Source of the DNA: Aquatica leii
Lineage: Eukaryota > Arthropoda > Insecta > Coleoptera > Lampyridae
Assembly (NCBI GenBank): GCA_035610365.1
Contig: CM069432.1
Location: 71,924,520 to 71,988,519 of the forward strand
Length of the DNA: 64,000 nucleotides
Reading direction: 5' to 3'
The notes beneath the pieces were generated by a model. The model saw only the letters and a program-made list of their open reading frames with translations. It did not search any database and had not been told where the DNA came from. Positions within the stretch are counted from its first letter, which is position 1; the number at the start of each line of letters is the position of its first letter. The position numbers and the translations under genes are program-made. Below are positions 36,169 to 47,891 of this stretch, piece by piece.

Positions 36169-36714
36169 AATGGAAGATTTAAATCTTTAAAACAGCAGCG
36201 TGGTGTTTAGAAATTCCAATTAACACGTTTAAACACGTATTACGAAAGCATAGATCAGTCGAATGTTGTTAGTAGTACTATTTCGGAATTACAGTTAAGA
36301 GTTCAAAAATGTGAACCATTATGGGAAAATTTTAATAAATTACAATTTTCAATTGAGTGTCATTATGAGGATGAAGAGTTACTCTGTGCCGAATTAAACG
36401 AGCGCGATTTGTTTGAATCTAGTTATTTTACAATCATTTCAAAAATTAAAGACCTTATAGCATTTTATTATAACAACCAATCTAACGAAACGCATTCTAT
36501 TAATAGTACCAGGTCTAATCAGAATCAATCTATTAAATTACCAACAATAAAGTTACCAAATTTTAAAGGACTTTACGATAAATGGCTTGAATTTCGCGAT
36601 GCATTTAAATCCATAATTGACGACAATTCAAATATTCAAAAATTTTATTATTTAAAATCGTCATTAGAAGGTCCATTTCATATAAAGTATAAGATGGTAG
36701 AGGTTGTAAGATAA
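36169..36714 (+). pseudogene. BEL/Pao gag N-terminal half (DUF1759)
   Basis: After early stops and a frame change near 36200, one frame runs to 36714. It has a helical region (ISELQLRVQKCEPLWENFNK), a linker, then LPTIKLPNFKGLYDKWLEFR and IQKFYYLKSSLEGPF, the DUF1759 signature. It ends in consecutive stops just where the internal deletion joins integrase sequence, so the RYDNK block and the CCHC knuckles are missing. It would make at most a short Gag amino-terminal domain. Confidence 0.88.
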
Positions 36715-36719
36715 TAAAA

Positions 36720-37456
36720 TGCTATATTTGTATCTTTGTTTGCTTATCTACAAAAGCTGTACATCTAGATTTTGTAACCGACTTAAATAGCGAATGCTTT
36801 TTAAATTGTTTAAAAAGATTTATTGCGAGAAGAGGCAAACCAAAACAAATTAATTTTGATAATGGCACTAATTTTGTAGGTGATCAAAAATTTTACGTAA
36901 TTGCTTAGAAATTATGTCGGATGAATTAAAAAATAAATTGTCTATTGAAGGCATTTAATGAAATTTCATTCCTCCTCGAGCTCCGCATTTTGGTGGTACC
37001 TGGGAATCTTGAGTAAAACGTGTCAAATATCACATAAAACGTGTTTTAGGGGACACTAAATTAGTTTTTGAACTATTTTATACAATTTTATCGCAAATAA
37101 AGGCAATTTTAAATTTTTGTCCCCTTACACCAATGTCTTCCGATCCTAATGATCCTTTACCCTTAACACCTGCACATTTTTTGATCAGACGGAGTTTAAC
37201 GGCTATACCAGAACTCAGTTTAGACCGCATTAGAACGAACCGATTAAACCAATACCAGTTCTTGCAAACTTTAGTTAAACATTTTTGGGTTCGTTGGCAC
37301 AAAAAGTATTTAAACGAGTTGCAACAACAAAAAACTTGGAAAACATTACACCGAATAGTGCAAATTGGAGAACTAGTTATAGTTAAGCAAGAATATTCTG
37401 TACCATTTCGATGGCCACTGGCTCGTGTAATTGACGATTACACAACCATGAGGTGA
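36720..37456 (+). pseudogene. BEL/Pao integrase and DUF5641 remnant
   Basis: The core reads KAVHLDFVTDLNSECFLNCL and FIARRGKPKQINFDNGTNF, keeping the Asp of DNGTNF, followed by a frameshift near 36890. Then IPPRAPHFGGTWES gives the usual catalytic-Glu neighbourhood, followed by a stop. A clean frame (37133-37456) then encodes the C-terminal part: DPNDPLPLTPAHFLIRRSLT and FWVRWHKKYLNELQQQKTWK, ending in WPLARVIDDY. The order and spacing match BEL/Pao integrase plus DUF5641. The first catalytic Asp region is lost in the deletion. Confidence 0.9.
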
Positions 37457-37558
37457 AAACATCAATAACAAAGATATGTTTGTTACCTTTAGACTTGGAT
37501 TAAGCGATGTAGTTAAGTTAGTTTAAGTTTATCATTTTGAACAAAATAATATTGTTCA

Positions 37559-37570
37559 AGGCGGGCGGCG
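37559..37570 (+). promoter_or_regulatory. BEL/Pao polypurine-type tract
   Basis: AGGCGGGCGGCG immediately precedes the 3' LTR. A short G-rich tract of this kind normally primes second-strand synthesis in this group. Confidence 0.65.
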
Positions 37571-37831
37571 TGTTTCGGCAATGCTTGGGACTGGCAGAGG
37601 GGTTAACAATGTTTGTATATATATGGATAGTTTTTAAGAGCCAGAAGTGGTATTAAGAATGATATAGTAGTAGCAAATGCTAGAAACGTGTGTTAGTATT
37701 AGTGTTACTATAACAACTGTAACTTCAAGCCATGATGTAAATTGTTTACTATGTAACAACAAATATCTTATATATATAACAATCGAGTGTCAATTATAAT
37801 ACAGCCCACTAGTGTGTCAAGTCACGCAACA
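37571..37831 (+). repeat. BEL/Pao 3' LTR
   Basis: 261 bp, same ends as the 5' LTR (TGTTTCGGCAATGC ... CACGCAACA), followed by GTTAC at 37832-37836. Confidence 0.93.
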
Positions 37832-38343
37832 GTTACTATGTTCGTCTTTCGGTTGTATTACTGTTGTTATTGGTTAGTTTTAATTCTACTACATATTTAT
37901 TTACAGGCCTTGTTTTTAAATTAAAATAAAACAAATTATATGTTACATCAGATTAATCAGAAAAATGTGTTTTTTTTAAATATGTAAAAATACAACATGA
38001 CTGTCATAAAAGAATAAACCTGATAGTGTTTTTTGTGGAGCAAAACGTTTTACCCAAATATGATAACACCAATTTGAAGAACTTTAAAATGTGTCTCAAC
38101 AAATTATTTTTGTTTTTTTATCTGATAACGAATGACCGTTTAAGGAACCAAAAACGAATTAGAATTTATACCAATATTTTGTTTTTTCTAAATAATTTGA
38201 AAACGATTAATCACATTTTAAATATCATCAGATACTGTTACTAGGCACCTCTAACTGCAAAACTTTTCTCATTTAACCAAATCTCTATCTTTAATAAGAA
38301 TAAAGTTACCTATGTTATCCTATCATAAGTGGGACACCCTGTA

Positions 38344-38420
38344 GGCAATATAGACAGACCAGTATTCCGCAATAGGAGTTTTCTTAGTTAGTAATTATTA
38401 GGAATCTTTTTTTAATTAGA
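38344..38420 (+). repeat. Repeat R2, right half (beyond the transposon)
   Basis: CAATATAGACAGACCAGTAT and TTTTCTTAGTT resemble the sequence following the empty-site position at 24,672-24,745. Weak but in the expected order. Confidence 0.4.
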
Positions 38421-38639
38421 TTTTAATTTTAACTTATTGTTTCTTAATTTACTTTATTTAATTTGTTGCATATCATTTATTCTATATTCTATACGTTTTT
38501 ACGTATAATGAAATTAAGTTTGTTAGCCGAAAAAACTGTATTTAGTATATAATAAATATAAAAAGTAAAAACAAGTTTGCAATAAAAATTTCATAAAAAT
38601 TTTCCTAAATCAATTACTAAGTCCTTTTTTACATTTCTT

Positions 38640-38905
38640 TTTTAGCTTAGACAAACAAAGTTGATAAAAAATCGAAGTACATGTTGCCTTATTGCGTAGA
38701 TCTACAAATCTTTAGCTAAATAATTTTCAAATTACTATATTTAAACATTATTTTGATAAATTATTTTAGTTTTGTAAATTAACATACAACTTGTTGATCT
38801 AAAAAATTTACACCGTACGATTAATGTTAAAAATTTAATTATTAGGTAATCCGGACCAGGCAGTTTTTATCTAAATAGTAGACTAAGCCACGTCCAATGA
38901 TCCCA
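38640..38905 (+). repeat. Dispersed repeat R3, copy 2
   Basis: Aligns with 27,850-28,130. An extra stretch of about 40 bp (around 38,800-38,850) is unique to this copy. Confidence 0.7.
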
Positions 38906-39029
38906 CTTGGTAGATAAGACTTCACCAATTTATATTTTGAGTAGCATCAGTAATTGTATGTTTCACGCCTTTCAAACGTTAAAATCTTAGCTTACTATTT
39001 TTTAATTGTAGAATTGTTGAATAAATCCA

Positions 39030-39370
39030 ATTGTACCTCGAGTAGTATGAACCGTTGCATTGTCTTGTTAAAAATTATTTGAAGTTTTGTGTCATCTAGT
39101 TGCTTAAAAAATTGACTCAAGATGTTACGGTAAGTTCTTTGTTGTTTGATACAATACACACAAAAGTTTGTGAATTTTCCGTTACGACTACAATAATCTT
39201 GGTTATTTACATATTCCCTTAAATGAAACCATGCTTTGTCCGCAAAAAAGTTATTTAAATGTTCATTAAATCATTCATAAATTGTACACGTTGCAAAAAA
39301 GCAGGATCACGTAATTCTTGATAAACCGTAACTTTCTACAGTCACCAAACGTTCTTTTTTAAAACTTTGT
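39030..39370 (-). pseudogene. Tc1/mariner-type transposase fragment
   Basis: Minus-strand reading gives VTVYQELRDPAFLQRVQFMN, then, in a shifted frame, FADKAWFHLREYVNNQDYCS (the SDEAWFHL..YVN.Q block around the first catalytic Asp; the following Glu is Lys here). Next is YRNILSQFFKQLDDTKLQII, and then the beginning of the Q-D-N/G-A-x-x-H region, degraded. It belongs to a different branch from the copy at 35 kb. Only the central third is present, with stops. Confidence 0.75.
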
Positions 39371-40765
39371 AGCAAGTTTTCACTGAAAATACTAAAAATT
39401 TAATGCTTGCAATTTAAAACTTAAAATGATTTTAAACTTGCTGCCGTAGATAAATACAGTGAGTACAGTAGGCCTGCCCGTAGGTTAACCTTTGAAAATG
39501 CATATCTTTATTTAAAAATCAAATAAGTAAAACTTGTTTACGTTGTCGGAAAGCATCGTAGGTAAAGTTTGTTCTTGAGAAATGTATGTTGAATCGATCG
39601 CTGCAACTTTGAAGAGAATACGATTAAGTTTCATCGAGATGGCGAGTACCACTTTAAAAATGCGCCATTGCAATAACGATGTGATGTTCAGGAGTAAAAT
39701 GAAATGCTATTAATATAAAATTGCAAAAACTAGACAATCTCGAAATTACAGCTCTTATTCAGTACTTACTGAGAGAAAACACAAATAGTGCTGAATAGTT
39801 ACGGTAATAACTGTTAAAAAATAAAAACAGACAAAGAAAACGACGAAAAATCATGTTACTAAACGATAACGTCGGTAACTCTTCCAACTTAAAACAATGT
39901 TGATGCTTAACTGAAACTTCACGTGGGAATAGATCTTTGTAGTATGTTAGCATGGATAAAGCTGTCATTAAGAAACTTATCAGCTACTGTTTTATTAAAT
40001 TCTAACGTCTAATTTTACCTTTGTCATTTTTTGACTTTTGGTATGTTGCCATTAAGTTTTAATTTATATTCTATATTTGCTAACATTAGAAGTTTCTATT
40101 ATTATATATTATCAATAACATTAAATATTTACATGTGAGAAAACTATATTTATAAAATATGAGAACATTATTTTATTTATAAAACAAAATTGATGAAATG
40201 AAAATTTAAATTTGGTGCTTAAATTGTTTAAACTTTGGTAATTTTTATTTGGGTGTTTTTCTCAGGAGTACAGAATGAGTGCGGTAGAAATAAATCAAGT
40301 AAATCCGAGAGAGCATTTTATGTTTTTGCTATCTTGGAAGCATACTTGGATGGTTACTGTTTATGATAATATATACGCTGTAGCCAAATGCATGGAGCAC
40401 CCTATACTTTTTTTTATTATTTTAAATAATATAAATATACCAAACGATTATATCTATGCTAACATTAGAATGTCTTCCGGGTTTGGACCGTGTCATAGTT
40501 GTTGCAACCGAAGCTGCCAACGTTTCGCCCACTTTCGTAAGGGGCGTGAGATAAATCACAAAACTCAAACAAGCAATCGAAATCTAACTAAAGCTTCTCA
40601 AAAGTTAGGTTATCCATTTGTGAAACAAGCCATAATCTAAACTTTGAAAAGGTAAGAAAGAAAACGATAACTTGAAAAAGCAAACGAAAATTTAACAAAG
40701 AACCACTACCGAGTTAGGTAATCAACTTGTGAACCAAGCCAAATTCTAAACTCCGTAGAAGTGAC

Positions 40766-41330
40766 TTAAGAAGAAATATTCTCCGTATTTAAAGGAAAAG
40801 GATCGTCACGGATGATTAAGCTCGACCCTGATTGGGTTACGGTAACTAGGGGGCGTGTTTTTGATAAATGACTAATAACCGGGAACCAAAAAGGGGATAT
40901 TTCGAAACCATGATCGCGATTGAAGTTATTGGGGTGTTTAATGATTTCTATGCTTTCTTGGAATTTCCTGTTGAAAAAGAATGAAGATTTGGCAATCAAC
41001 AAAACATTATCTATCTTGTGACCTGTAGTAAAATAATGTTCAGCGACCGCAGACTTGGAAATATACCTTTTCCTTATACAACGATCATGTTTTGAAATGC
41101 GAGTAATGACGGAACGACCGGTTTCACCAATTAGACTAAACCACAAGAACAAGGAATTTGGTATACACCTTGAGATGAAAGTGTAGGAAATTTGTCTTTA
41201 GGAGAAGGAAGAATCTGAGAGATTTTGCCTGTCAAGTTGAATATAGGTTTAATACCATTCTTACGAAGGAGTTTCCCTATTTGAACTGTAACTTTGTAAA
41301 TGTAGGGTAAAAAGGCCAATTTTGGGTTGG
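40766..41330 (-). pseudogene. PLE copy B ORF, linker and GIY-YIG endonuclease
   Basis: A linker frame with IGKLLRKNGIKPIFNLTGKI leads to GVYQIPCSCGLV (the GIY half; the CxC finger-like pair is typical of PLE nucleases). A frameshift near 41140 moves reading to a second frame starting about 41130, with IGETGRSVITRISKHDRCI (the YIG half and the catalytic-Arg region), AEHYFTTGHKIDNVLLIA (conserved H), and KFQESIEIIKHPNNFNRD with the usual conserved Glu. The domain is otherwise complete and ends near 40766. In family members it makes the nick that starts insertion. Confidence 0.9.
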
Positions 41331-41358
41331 ATTTGGGAGTAGAGATGTCCTTAGGTAA

Positions 41359-42165
41359 TCAAGTACGTGGATGTAAACGACGATTAATAACTCTATGAAT
41401 ATCTCGCTTTACATAACCATTGTTCACTAAGGTTCTACTAAGATGACGGAGTTCTGAGTCTAGATTCTCAGGTTGACAAATAGAAAAGGCACGATGGACC
41501 AAAGATTCAATAACAGAACGTTTCTGTGCAGGATGATGATGAGACGAAGCATGAAGGTATCTGTCCGTATGGGTGGGTTTGCGATAAACAGAATGGTCCA
41601 GAAGTCCGTCGGGCTTACGAGTCACAAGAACGTCAAGAAATAGAAGAGAACCATTACTTTCGATTTCCATAGTAAATTTGATATCTAAGTGTTGATTATT
41701 AAGATGATCAAGAAACTTAGACAATTCAAGATGACCATGAGACCAAACAATAAACGTGTCGTCAACATATCTAAACCACACTTTAGGTTTTAATATTGAT
41801 GATTCCAAAGCAACCGTTTCAAAGGATTCCATAAAAATGTTAGCTACAACAGGTGATAGAGGAGAACCCATAGCAGCACCAGAAACTTGTTTGTAAAACT
41901 TGTTATCAAATTGGAAGTAAGTAGAGGATAGACACTTTTCAATAAGAGGAACCAAACTCAAGTCCTTGCCATGTTGAGACAGAATCTGTTTGATGATAAT
42001 AAGCGAATCCTTAATAGGAACTTTAGTAAAAAGTGAAATAACATCAAAGCTCACGAGAAGATCTTGGGGTTCAAATTTTATAGTTTCTAGACGTTGAATA
42101 AAATGCTGAGAGTTGAAGATGTGAGAAGAGGTTTTACCTGTAAACTCGCAAAGAATGTTGGACAA
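41359..42165 (-). pseudogene. PLE copy B ORF, RT core
   Basis: 268 uninterrupted codons containing the RT palm: motif A LLVSFDVISLFTKVP, motif B SGAAMGSPLSPVVANIFMES, motif C FRYVDDTFIVW with the catalytic YVDD intact, and motif D/E region LDIKFTMEIESNGSLLFLDV. In intact PLEs this polymerase copies the element RNA, primed at the break. The frame ends at HRVINRRLHPRT; a stop separates it from the following linker frame (about 41131-41319). All catalytic residues are readable, so the disabling lesions are few and mostly frameshifts. Confidence 0.92.
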
Positions 42166-42213
42166 GAACTTGGCTAGCTTGTAGGTAGGAGTTTGGATAG
42201 TACTAACGATAGG

Positions 42214-42783
42214 TCAAATTTTGTGAATTTTAGGAAGTCCGTATAAACGAGGTGGTTTAGAATCTGATGGGGTAAGTCGACGTTTAGTTTCAGGAGGTAG
42301 ATTGGAAGATTTGATGCTTTGGCTGACCTCACGTTCAATCCTCGAAGTGGGGTTATGGTTTAGAAGAGCGTAAGTTTCCTCAGAGAAAATAATACTGATT
42401 TTCGTAACATAATCAATTTGGTCCAAAACTACAGTAGCGTTGCCTTTGTCCGCTGAAAGAACAATAATATCAGGGTTCTTACGAAGACTTTTTAGAGCTG
42501 ACTCTTCCGATTTAGAAATGTTGGATTTAGGAATTTTAGATGATTCTAGGATTTTCCCAGTGTTAATACGAATGGGATCTGAGATGTGGTGAGGAAGATG
42601 TCTTATAGAAGACTCAACAGCACATAAAATATCTTCTTTAGGAATATGTTTGGGAGTAACCGCAAAATTCAAACCCTTATAGAGCACCGATTCATGTTCT
42701 GAAGTGAAAAGCAAACTAGATAAATTGACAACCGTTTTTACGGAGTTAGTAGTAGATGAAACTTTACGATTCTTGGTTTCCAA
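42214..42783 (-). pseudogene. PLE copy B ORF, N-terminal part
   Basis: 189 codons from the first Met. The N-terminal region of PLE proteins is followed by the start of RT: ITKISIIFSEETYALLNHNP and RLTPSDSKPPRLYGLPKIHK. The phrase ILSADKGNATVVLD-type (here IIVLSADKGNATVVLDQI) is a PLE hallmark. The frame ends at a TGA just after PKIHKI, where copy A has extra sequence (a short deletion). The rest of RT continues in another frame from 42165. Confidence 0.9.
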
Positions 42784-42910
42784 TAATTGAAACTTTTTGA
42801 GTTGACCTTCACTGGTTATTCGTAGAGTGGTATCAGACTGCTGGGCGAAACGTTGGCAGCTTCGGTTGCAACAACTATGTTAGTATAGATTCCGGCCGTG
42901 GAAGCCTTCG

Positions 42911-44760
42911 CTATTAGATTATATCTATTATTAACATTAAGTGAAACTAATAATTTATATTTTGCAAAATATTTAATAATTTTTAAAATTTTAACTTGAG
43001 AATGTCAGCGCAAATGAATTAACACAATTTCAATTTTTTTGACACCTTAAGTTCTTTTGTTTTAGTAATAATTATTTCAAAAATTGATAATATTAACAAA
43101 CTGTTTTATTGAATTAAAAGAAAAAAAGCACTATCACTTAAATACTATTGAAGCGAATATTTAACCACCGAGGACGAATCAAAGTTTATGTTCATTTACG
43201 CTACGTACTGAAGACTACAACCTTGAATCAAATTTTTTCTAGATATATAGTGTAACCAACTCGTATATAAGTAGCTAAATACAACAAATGCAATTAAGTT
43301 TGAAAGAATCATACCTTGAATGTGCCTATAAAACTAGATAATTGACTATAAATGGTTTTACTTCGAATTACTTTAGTTTATTGCTTATGACACTTTCTAT
43401 TAAGCGACTGTTCAAATTAGTCTATTTGTAGACGTAAAACTGAAACACAGTAATAATGGTTTTGGGTTAATCTATTATTAAGTTTTGATAGTTTAACCTT
43501 ATGTTTACATAAAGTTTTACATAAATATTTAGATTTATTTGGTTTTATATTAAAACTAAAAAATGTATGTTTTATTGAATACATATAGTTCAATATGAAT
43601 AAATTAATAAACTATCTTTTCACGAAAGATAAGCAGACGTCGCAGTTTAACGATAACCAATTATGAAATTTGCTCTTTGAGAAGGAAGCGAGAAACGACC
43701 GAAGCAAAACTGCAAGTTTGATACCAAAACATATAAATGAATGTTAATTTATTAGATTTTTGATACATATTAGCATTACTTAACTTGCAATGTACAAATC
43801 TCTAGCAAACCAATTGTTGTAATTACTTTACGTTTTGCATTTTTTAAGTAAAAACCTTAAATTAAACTTTAGTTTAATTCTTGTCTAATAACAAAATTTA
43901 TAAACTAATGCAAACAAATTAATAAATGATTTTATTACTTAAAATTTTATGCAAATTTTAAGTATTTCTTTATATTAATCAACAACAGATTGTTATCTAT
44001 TTTAAATACATTATATAAGTTAAATATGTTTATAATAAATTTTAAACGAAATTCAAAAAGTAAAATTACTTTTTTTAACAAAAGCGTGCTACGATAAAAG
44101 ACAATTATCTGATATCTTATTATTATACGATAAAATGCATTACTTTTTATCTATTACATAACTCAAGTATGAAAAATTCACACTTTACAAACTTCACTAC
44201 GAAAGTTTGTAGATCTTTTAAAATAAAAGATTTTAAAAGTTGTATTATCTTGGGATAAATTTTAGTTTGCAGAATAGAGGATGTCAATCTAAAATTCTTT
44301 TCGTTTTATAGAGTACCCGAGCGTTAGTTTCGTCTCTGACATGACACAGAACTTTATTCTCGACACTATCTTTACCAAAGTTAAGATGAAATCTTATATT
44401 ATTTTATGAAAGTTTCCATTACATACTTTTTCATTGTTAAACTTTATTATTGATCTTGTATAAGTATATAGCGTTGTTTTTATAGTCGTTAGAACCATTA
44501 TTGTAGAATTAATTAACAAATTAATTTAGTAATTATATAGGTTTTAACACAATATTGAGTTAACTTGAATTTGTAGATAATTGATTTTGTTAAAGATTCC
44601 TATCTACTAAAATAACTGATCTGTAATTAAACTACGTTTTCATTAACCACCAACAGAAAAAAATAAAAAGTATTAGTTACTTTCAAATTTTTAATTAAAT
44701 TATTTAATTGTTTCATAAATTCATTTAAATAAAAAGCAAAATAAAGTAGATAATTATTTA
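42911..44760. other. AT-rich spacer, nothing recognised
   Basis: No frames or repeats of note. Confidence 0.6.
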
Positions 44761-44924
44761 TTTATTTCACTGTTTATTATCTTGAGAACGATAACGTATA
44801 CAAGGAATTCTTAGTAGGAATAGATACAGAAGAAAACGAAGAAGCTATAAAAAAGCAAGTAATAGGATTAGCGAAAGAAACTGCAGCAGAAATCTTGCTA
44901 GCAAAGACTACAGGTGGTTCTTAA
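44761..44924 (+). CDS. Unrecognised short open frame without start
   Basis: About 54 codons in one frame, with YKEFLVGIDTEENEEAIKKQ followed by LAKETAAEILLAKTTGGS and a stop. Acidic/Lys-rich and more protein-like than neighbouring frames. The DNA after it (44.95-45.6 kb) is unusually A-rich on the plus strand with no frame. No family assigned. Confidence 0.25.
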
Positions 44925-47566
44925 AGTTTGTCACTGGTTTCTAATAAAAATTAAAGAATTTCAACAGTTGATGTTCGACTCAAACCGTTTTCTTAACGAT
45001 ATTAATTGACCGATAGAATGATCCCAATCAACGCTAATGGAAGTTGATAGAAGGGCGTTAGATTCCCCCGAATAATCTTGAGCTGTATTAACTCAAAAAT
45101 CGGTTCTGATAGCTGAAGAAATAATACGATAGCGAATAGTATTTATTAAGCGCTCATCGTAATCCAAAAGCAAAAACTCACAAACGTAAAGAATTTAGGT
45201 TTGTCCTAAAAACAAAAAACGCATTATTAGACAAAACCTTAAACGTCAATGCGAATAAGAAAATCGATACGTACAGAAAGATCTTTACCAAAAAAAGTTA
45301 CGTTTCAACTTGCAAAGTTCTGAGTCTAAGAAAACAAAACGGTTCCTGATCTGAAGAATACATGGTTGACAAACTAAAATCTAAAACAGCAAAAGCAATC
45401 AAAGCAGTAAACTAAAACAAAAATTCACCAACACGTGCTTGACTACAAATCCACTAACCTAAACAACAAAAGAATGACTCAATAACTAAAGCTAGTCGAG
45501 GCAACGTACTGCAATACCAAAAAAAGTAAAGAAAAACTTTCAGTAAGTCGCAAGAAGTAAAAGAATAAATAAAAATAGAAGGAATTATAACTGCACACAC
45601 GAAATTAAGCTCTTGACAATTGTTGAAAAAATGTTCTCGTAATTTAATTGTTAGCGATTACTCATTATGGTTCGGCGAGCGGATCGCAGGTCTTGATGTA
45701 CTAATTATAAAATAAGATTCAAGATTGAAAGAGAACAACTGACAACACACATGGTGTAAAACGAATATATATTTGTTTTATTACAGAAAGAGAGGTTAGA
45801 AAAGAGAAATTTACATAGATGCGATCAATTTTTAGTACGTAGGTACAATTCACAGACCATAATTGTTGATACAAGCCTAGCTCATACATTCTAAAAGAAT
45901 AAATTTAGATTAGTAAATATAACACGTATATACAATATCTCAATGATTAAAATGACCAGAGCGCACCGTTTATTAATATATTACGCACAAGAAAAGTTTT
46001 ATAGTCAATTGTGATAGCATTTTGATAAATACGTACAGTCGTGCATCCAAACGACTGACAACGTAGATAAGAAAATTAGACTAAGAAATGCAATACTTAT
46101 AATTTATTTTTTTTTCAAAGTATGCGGTTAGCTAGCGGCACTTTTTCTAGAATTTTTTTTAATTTGTTGAAGTAAAAATCACGTACATATTAGCTTTATC
46201 ACAAATATGTTTCCTTTGGTTCATACAATCTATGAGAAAAAAACAGATGCGCCAAGTTTTTCTTCAGATTAATATTGATTTTTCGGTACGTGGGACTTCC
46301 AATACGTTAATAATTATAGTAATTAATCAAAAGTTTTGATATTCCTAATCAACGTAAGCGCAACACCATTTTCATTACATTGTAGATTATGACGTCAGCA
46401 TAGGAATTTTTCCAATATGAACGAACAGGTGTCAATATCTCCGCATTTATGGAATACGTGTGGGAATCCAAAATTGCCCAATTATTTCGTCGATGCGTGT
46501 GAATGCTTAGAAATGAAAACGTCACGTAGGTTAGATGATCATATACAAACTGTACCACAGTCACCGAAAAAAAAGGTTTTTTCCCCTGGATAATTCCATC
46601 TCTCAAAACGGCCAAATGACAGCAAACACTCTAGATGTAGCGAAAAGTGGGCGTTCCGAATCAAAACTTGTTGTACGTTGTAAATTACACGGTAACACTT
46701 TATTGACAATAAACCCTTACCACAAATATTTATATGTATTATGTACGTCTGTCGAATAACGAATTATATCATTAAGGTATTTTGGATACTCTGTAGTAAT
46801 TACAGCGCGAAACTTGCATAAGAAATGTAGTTTTCTACGTTGAGCTATATTTAGTTACCGCATTTTTTTTAGTTTGCTGGATACATGCTTGAGACGTCTA
46901 AGGCCTTACGCAGTCATCTTGAAATGTTTGCATACGGCATATACTAACAGCGTCCAGACAGAACCCGTAAACAGTATTACAAAAATTAATGTTCGATTAC
47001 ACTAACGAGTTGCATAACATTTGTTTTGTTCTTACAGATAACTTTAATGTAAGTAAGATTTTTAATAATGATAATAAAGTTTTTAATTTTCCAAATTCCC
47101 TACGTATGCAGTAATTGTTATGTCCTCAAAACCGCAGTTCGTTATCTATATAAAAGCTTAAACCCTTGACTACGCGAGTTATTGGTATATTGACATCATC
47201 AATATGCAATTTAAACGGAAAACAATTACCATTGCCGAAAATCAACGGAGAGAATTTATTCAGATTAATGGACAAGTTAGTTCATAATGTAAAATCTTTA
47301 CACTTACAAAATTAAAGATCTATACGTTGAAAGGTTGTAAAGTCTAGGGTTCGGTTGCCAAAAAGTTGAAATAACAAGTAGTTATACGATTTGTGATTAA
47401 GATGTAAAAAGTTGTCAAATTGATGTTTGGTAACGTGTTTTTGTATGCACACAGCCATTTTACAGTTTTTTAACATTTATTTAATTAGACTAATAAATGT
47501 TTCTTATTTAGTAATGTAATTATTACATATGTTAATAGTTTTACATTAGTTGGCACAAATAAACAC
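44925..47566. other. Spacer; A-rich strand bias then ordinary sequence
   Basis: 44.95-45.6 kb is rich in A on the plus strand (many AAAACxAAA-type runs). 46.35-46.76 kb is GC-richer, with short overlapping frames on both strands (minus 46349-46615, plus 46535-46759) that I do not recognise, and a TGACGTCA-type site near 46391. Nothing else stands out. Confidence 0.45.
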
Positions 47567-47748
47567 TTACAGCCGGGTGCACAAAAGTTTCGTTAATTGG
47601 TGATTTACTAATCGTCGATTGAATATGATAGTTTAGATTAACATTCAATTGCGTATCACAATTTAATATGATTAACGGTTCATGAGTGAATCCAGCATTA
47701 ACTGCTAGTAAACTTGACAACAAATATGGATACTAATATCTAATACTA

Positions 47749-47795
47749 GTATCGCTGTGACGATTATATCATGATAATAATTATCACAGCGATAC
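47749..47795. other. Perfect 12-bp inverted repeat
   Basis: GTATCGCTGTGA and TCACAGCGATAC flank 23 bp, within the Harbinger derivative where the catalytic part should be. Confidence 0.88.
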
Positions 47796-47891
47796 GAACG
47801 AAATTAGACCTGAAGATGACAAATGTAATTTTGTAGAAACGTCGCCAAGAAAGAGAAGAGAACCCAGAACCAATTGACAACGCGAAACACC

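Larger units (their letters stand above)
35675..37831 (+). mobile_element. Complete but internally deleted BEL/Pao retrotransposon
   Basis: It has two similar LTRs, a primer site, gag N-terminal sequence, integrase, a G-rich polypurine tract and a 5-bp target duplication, in 2157 bp. Everything between Gag's DUF1759 region and the integrase core (protease, RT, RNase H, zinc-binding part) is absent. Because both LTRs and the duplication are intact, it probably moved in this short form using another element's enzymes, or lost its middle after insertion. The same gag-to-integrase deletion type is seen at 10.5-12.3 kb. Confidence 0.92.
34254..38341 (+). mobile_element. Tc1/mariner-type transposon with ~105-bp terminal inverted repeats, hosting a BEL/Pao insertion
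   Basis: 34254-34358 and 38237-38341 are inverted copies. Both carry TGTCCC near the outer end, then AAAGTAACTTT-like and GCAGTTAGAGGTGCCTAGTA at the inner end. The right end, read inward, starts CAGGGTGTCCCA, typical of IS630-Tc1-mariner elements, with a TA just outside (38342-38343). The left outermost bases have decayed. Removing the BEL/Pao derivative (35,675-37,831 plus one 5-bp duplication) leaves about 1.9 kb, a normal size for such an element with one transposase gene. Confidence 0.8.
40450..42910 (-). mobile_element. Penelope-like element copy B with inverted terminal repeats
   Basis: The best-preserved PLE here. Its tail lies at the left (40455-40765, minus orientation). The right end (42837-42910) carries the hammerhead-like segment GGGCGAAACGTTGGCAGCTT and GATTCCGGCCGTGGAAGCCT in plus orientation, so the two ends are inverted. 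The coding region lies between. At the left the CTGATGA core has been removed by a small deletion (CACGCCCCTTACG in place of CACGCCCTGATGAAGCCCC). Confidence 0.88.

Noticed and set aside
40275..40640. 121-codon plus-strand frame with a Cys-rich CHSCCNRSCQ segment
   Set aside because: It runs across the border of the PLE tail; the Cys-rich part is the reverse complement of the hammerhead-like segment, not a protein domain.
46349..46759. GC-richer segment with two antiparallel frames and a TGACGTCA-like site as a promoter/host gene
   Set aside because: Frames are short and mutually antisense; a single CRE-like octamer is expected by chance at this scale.
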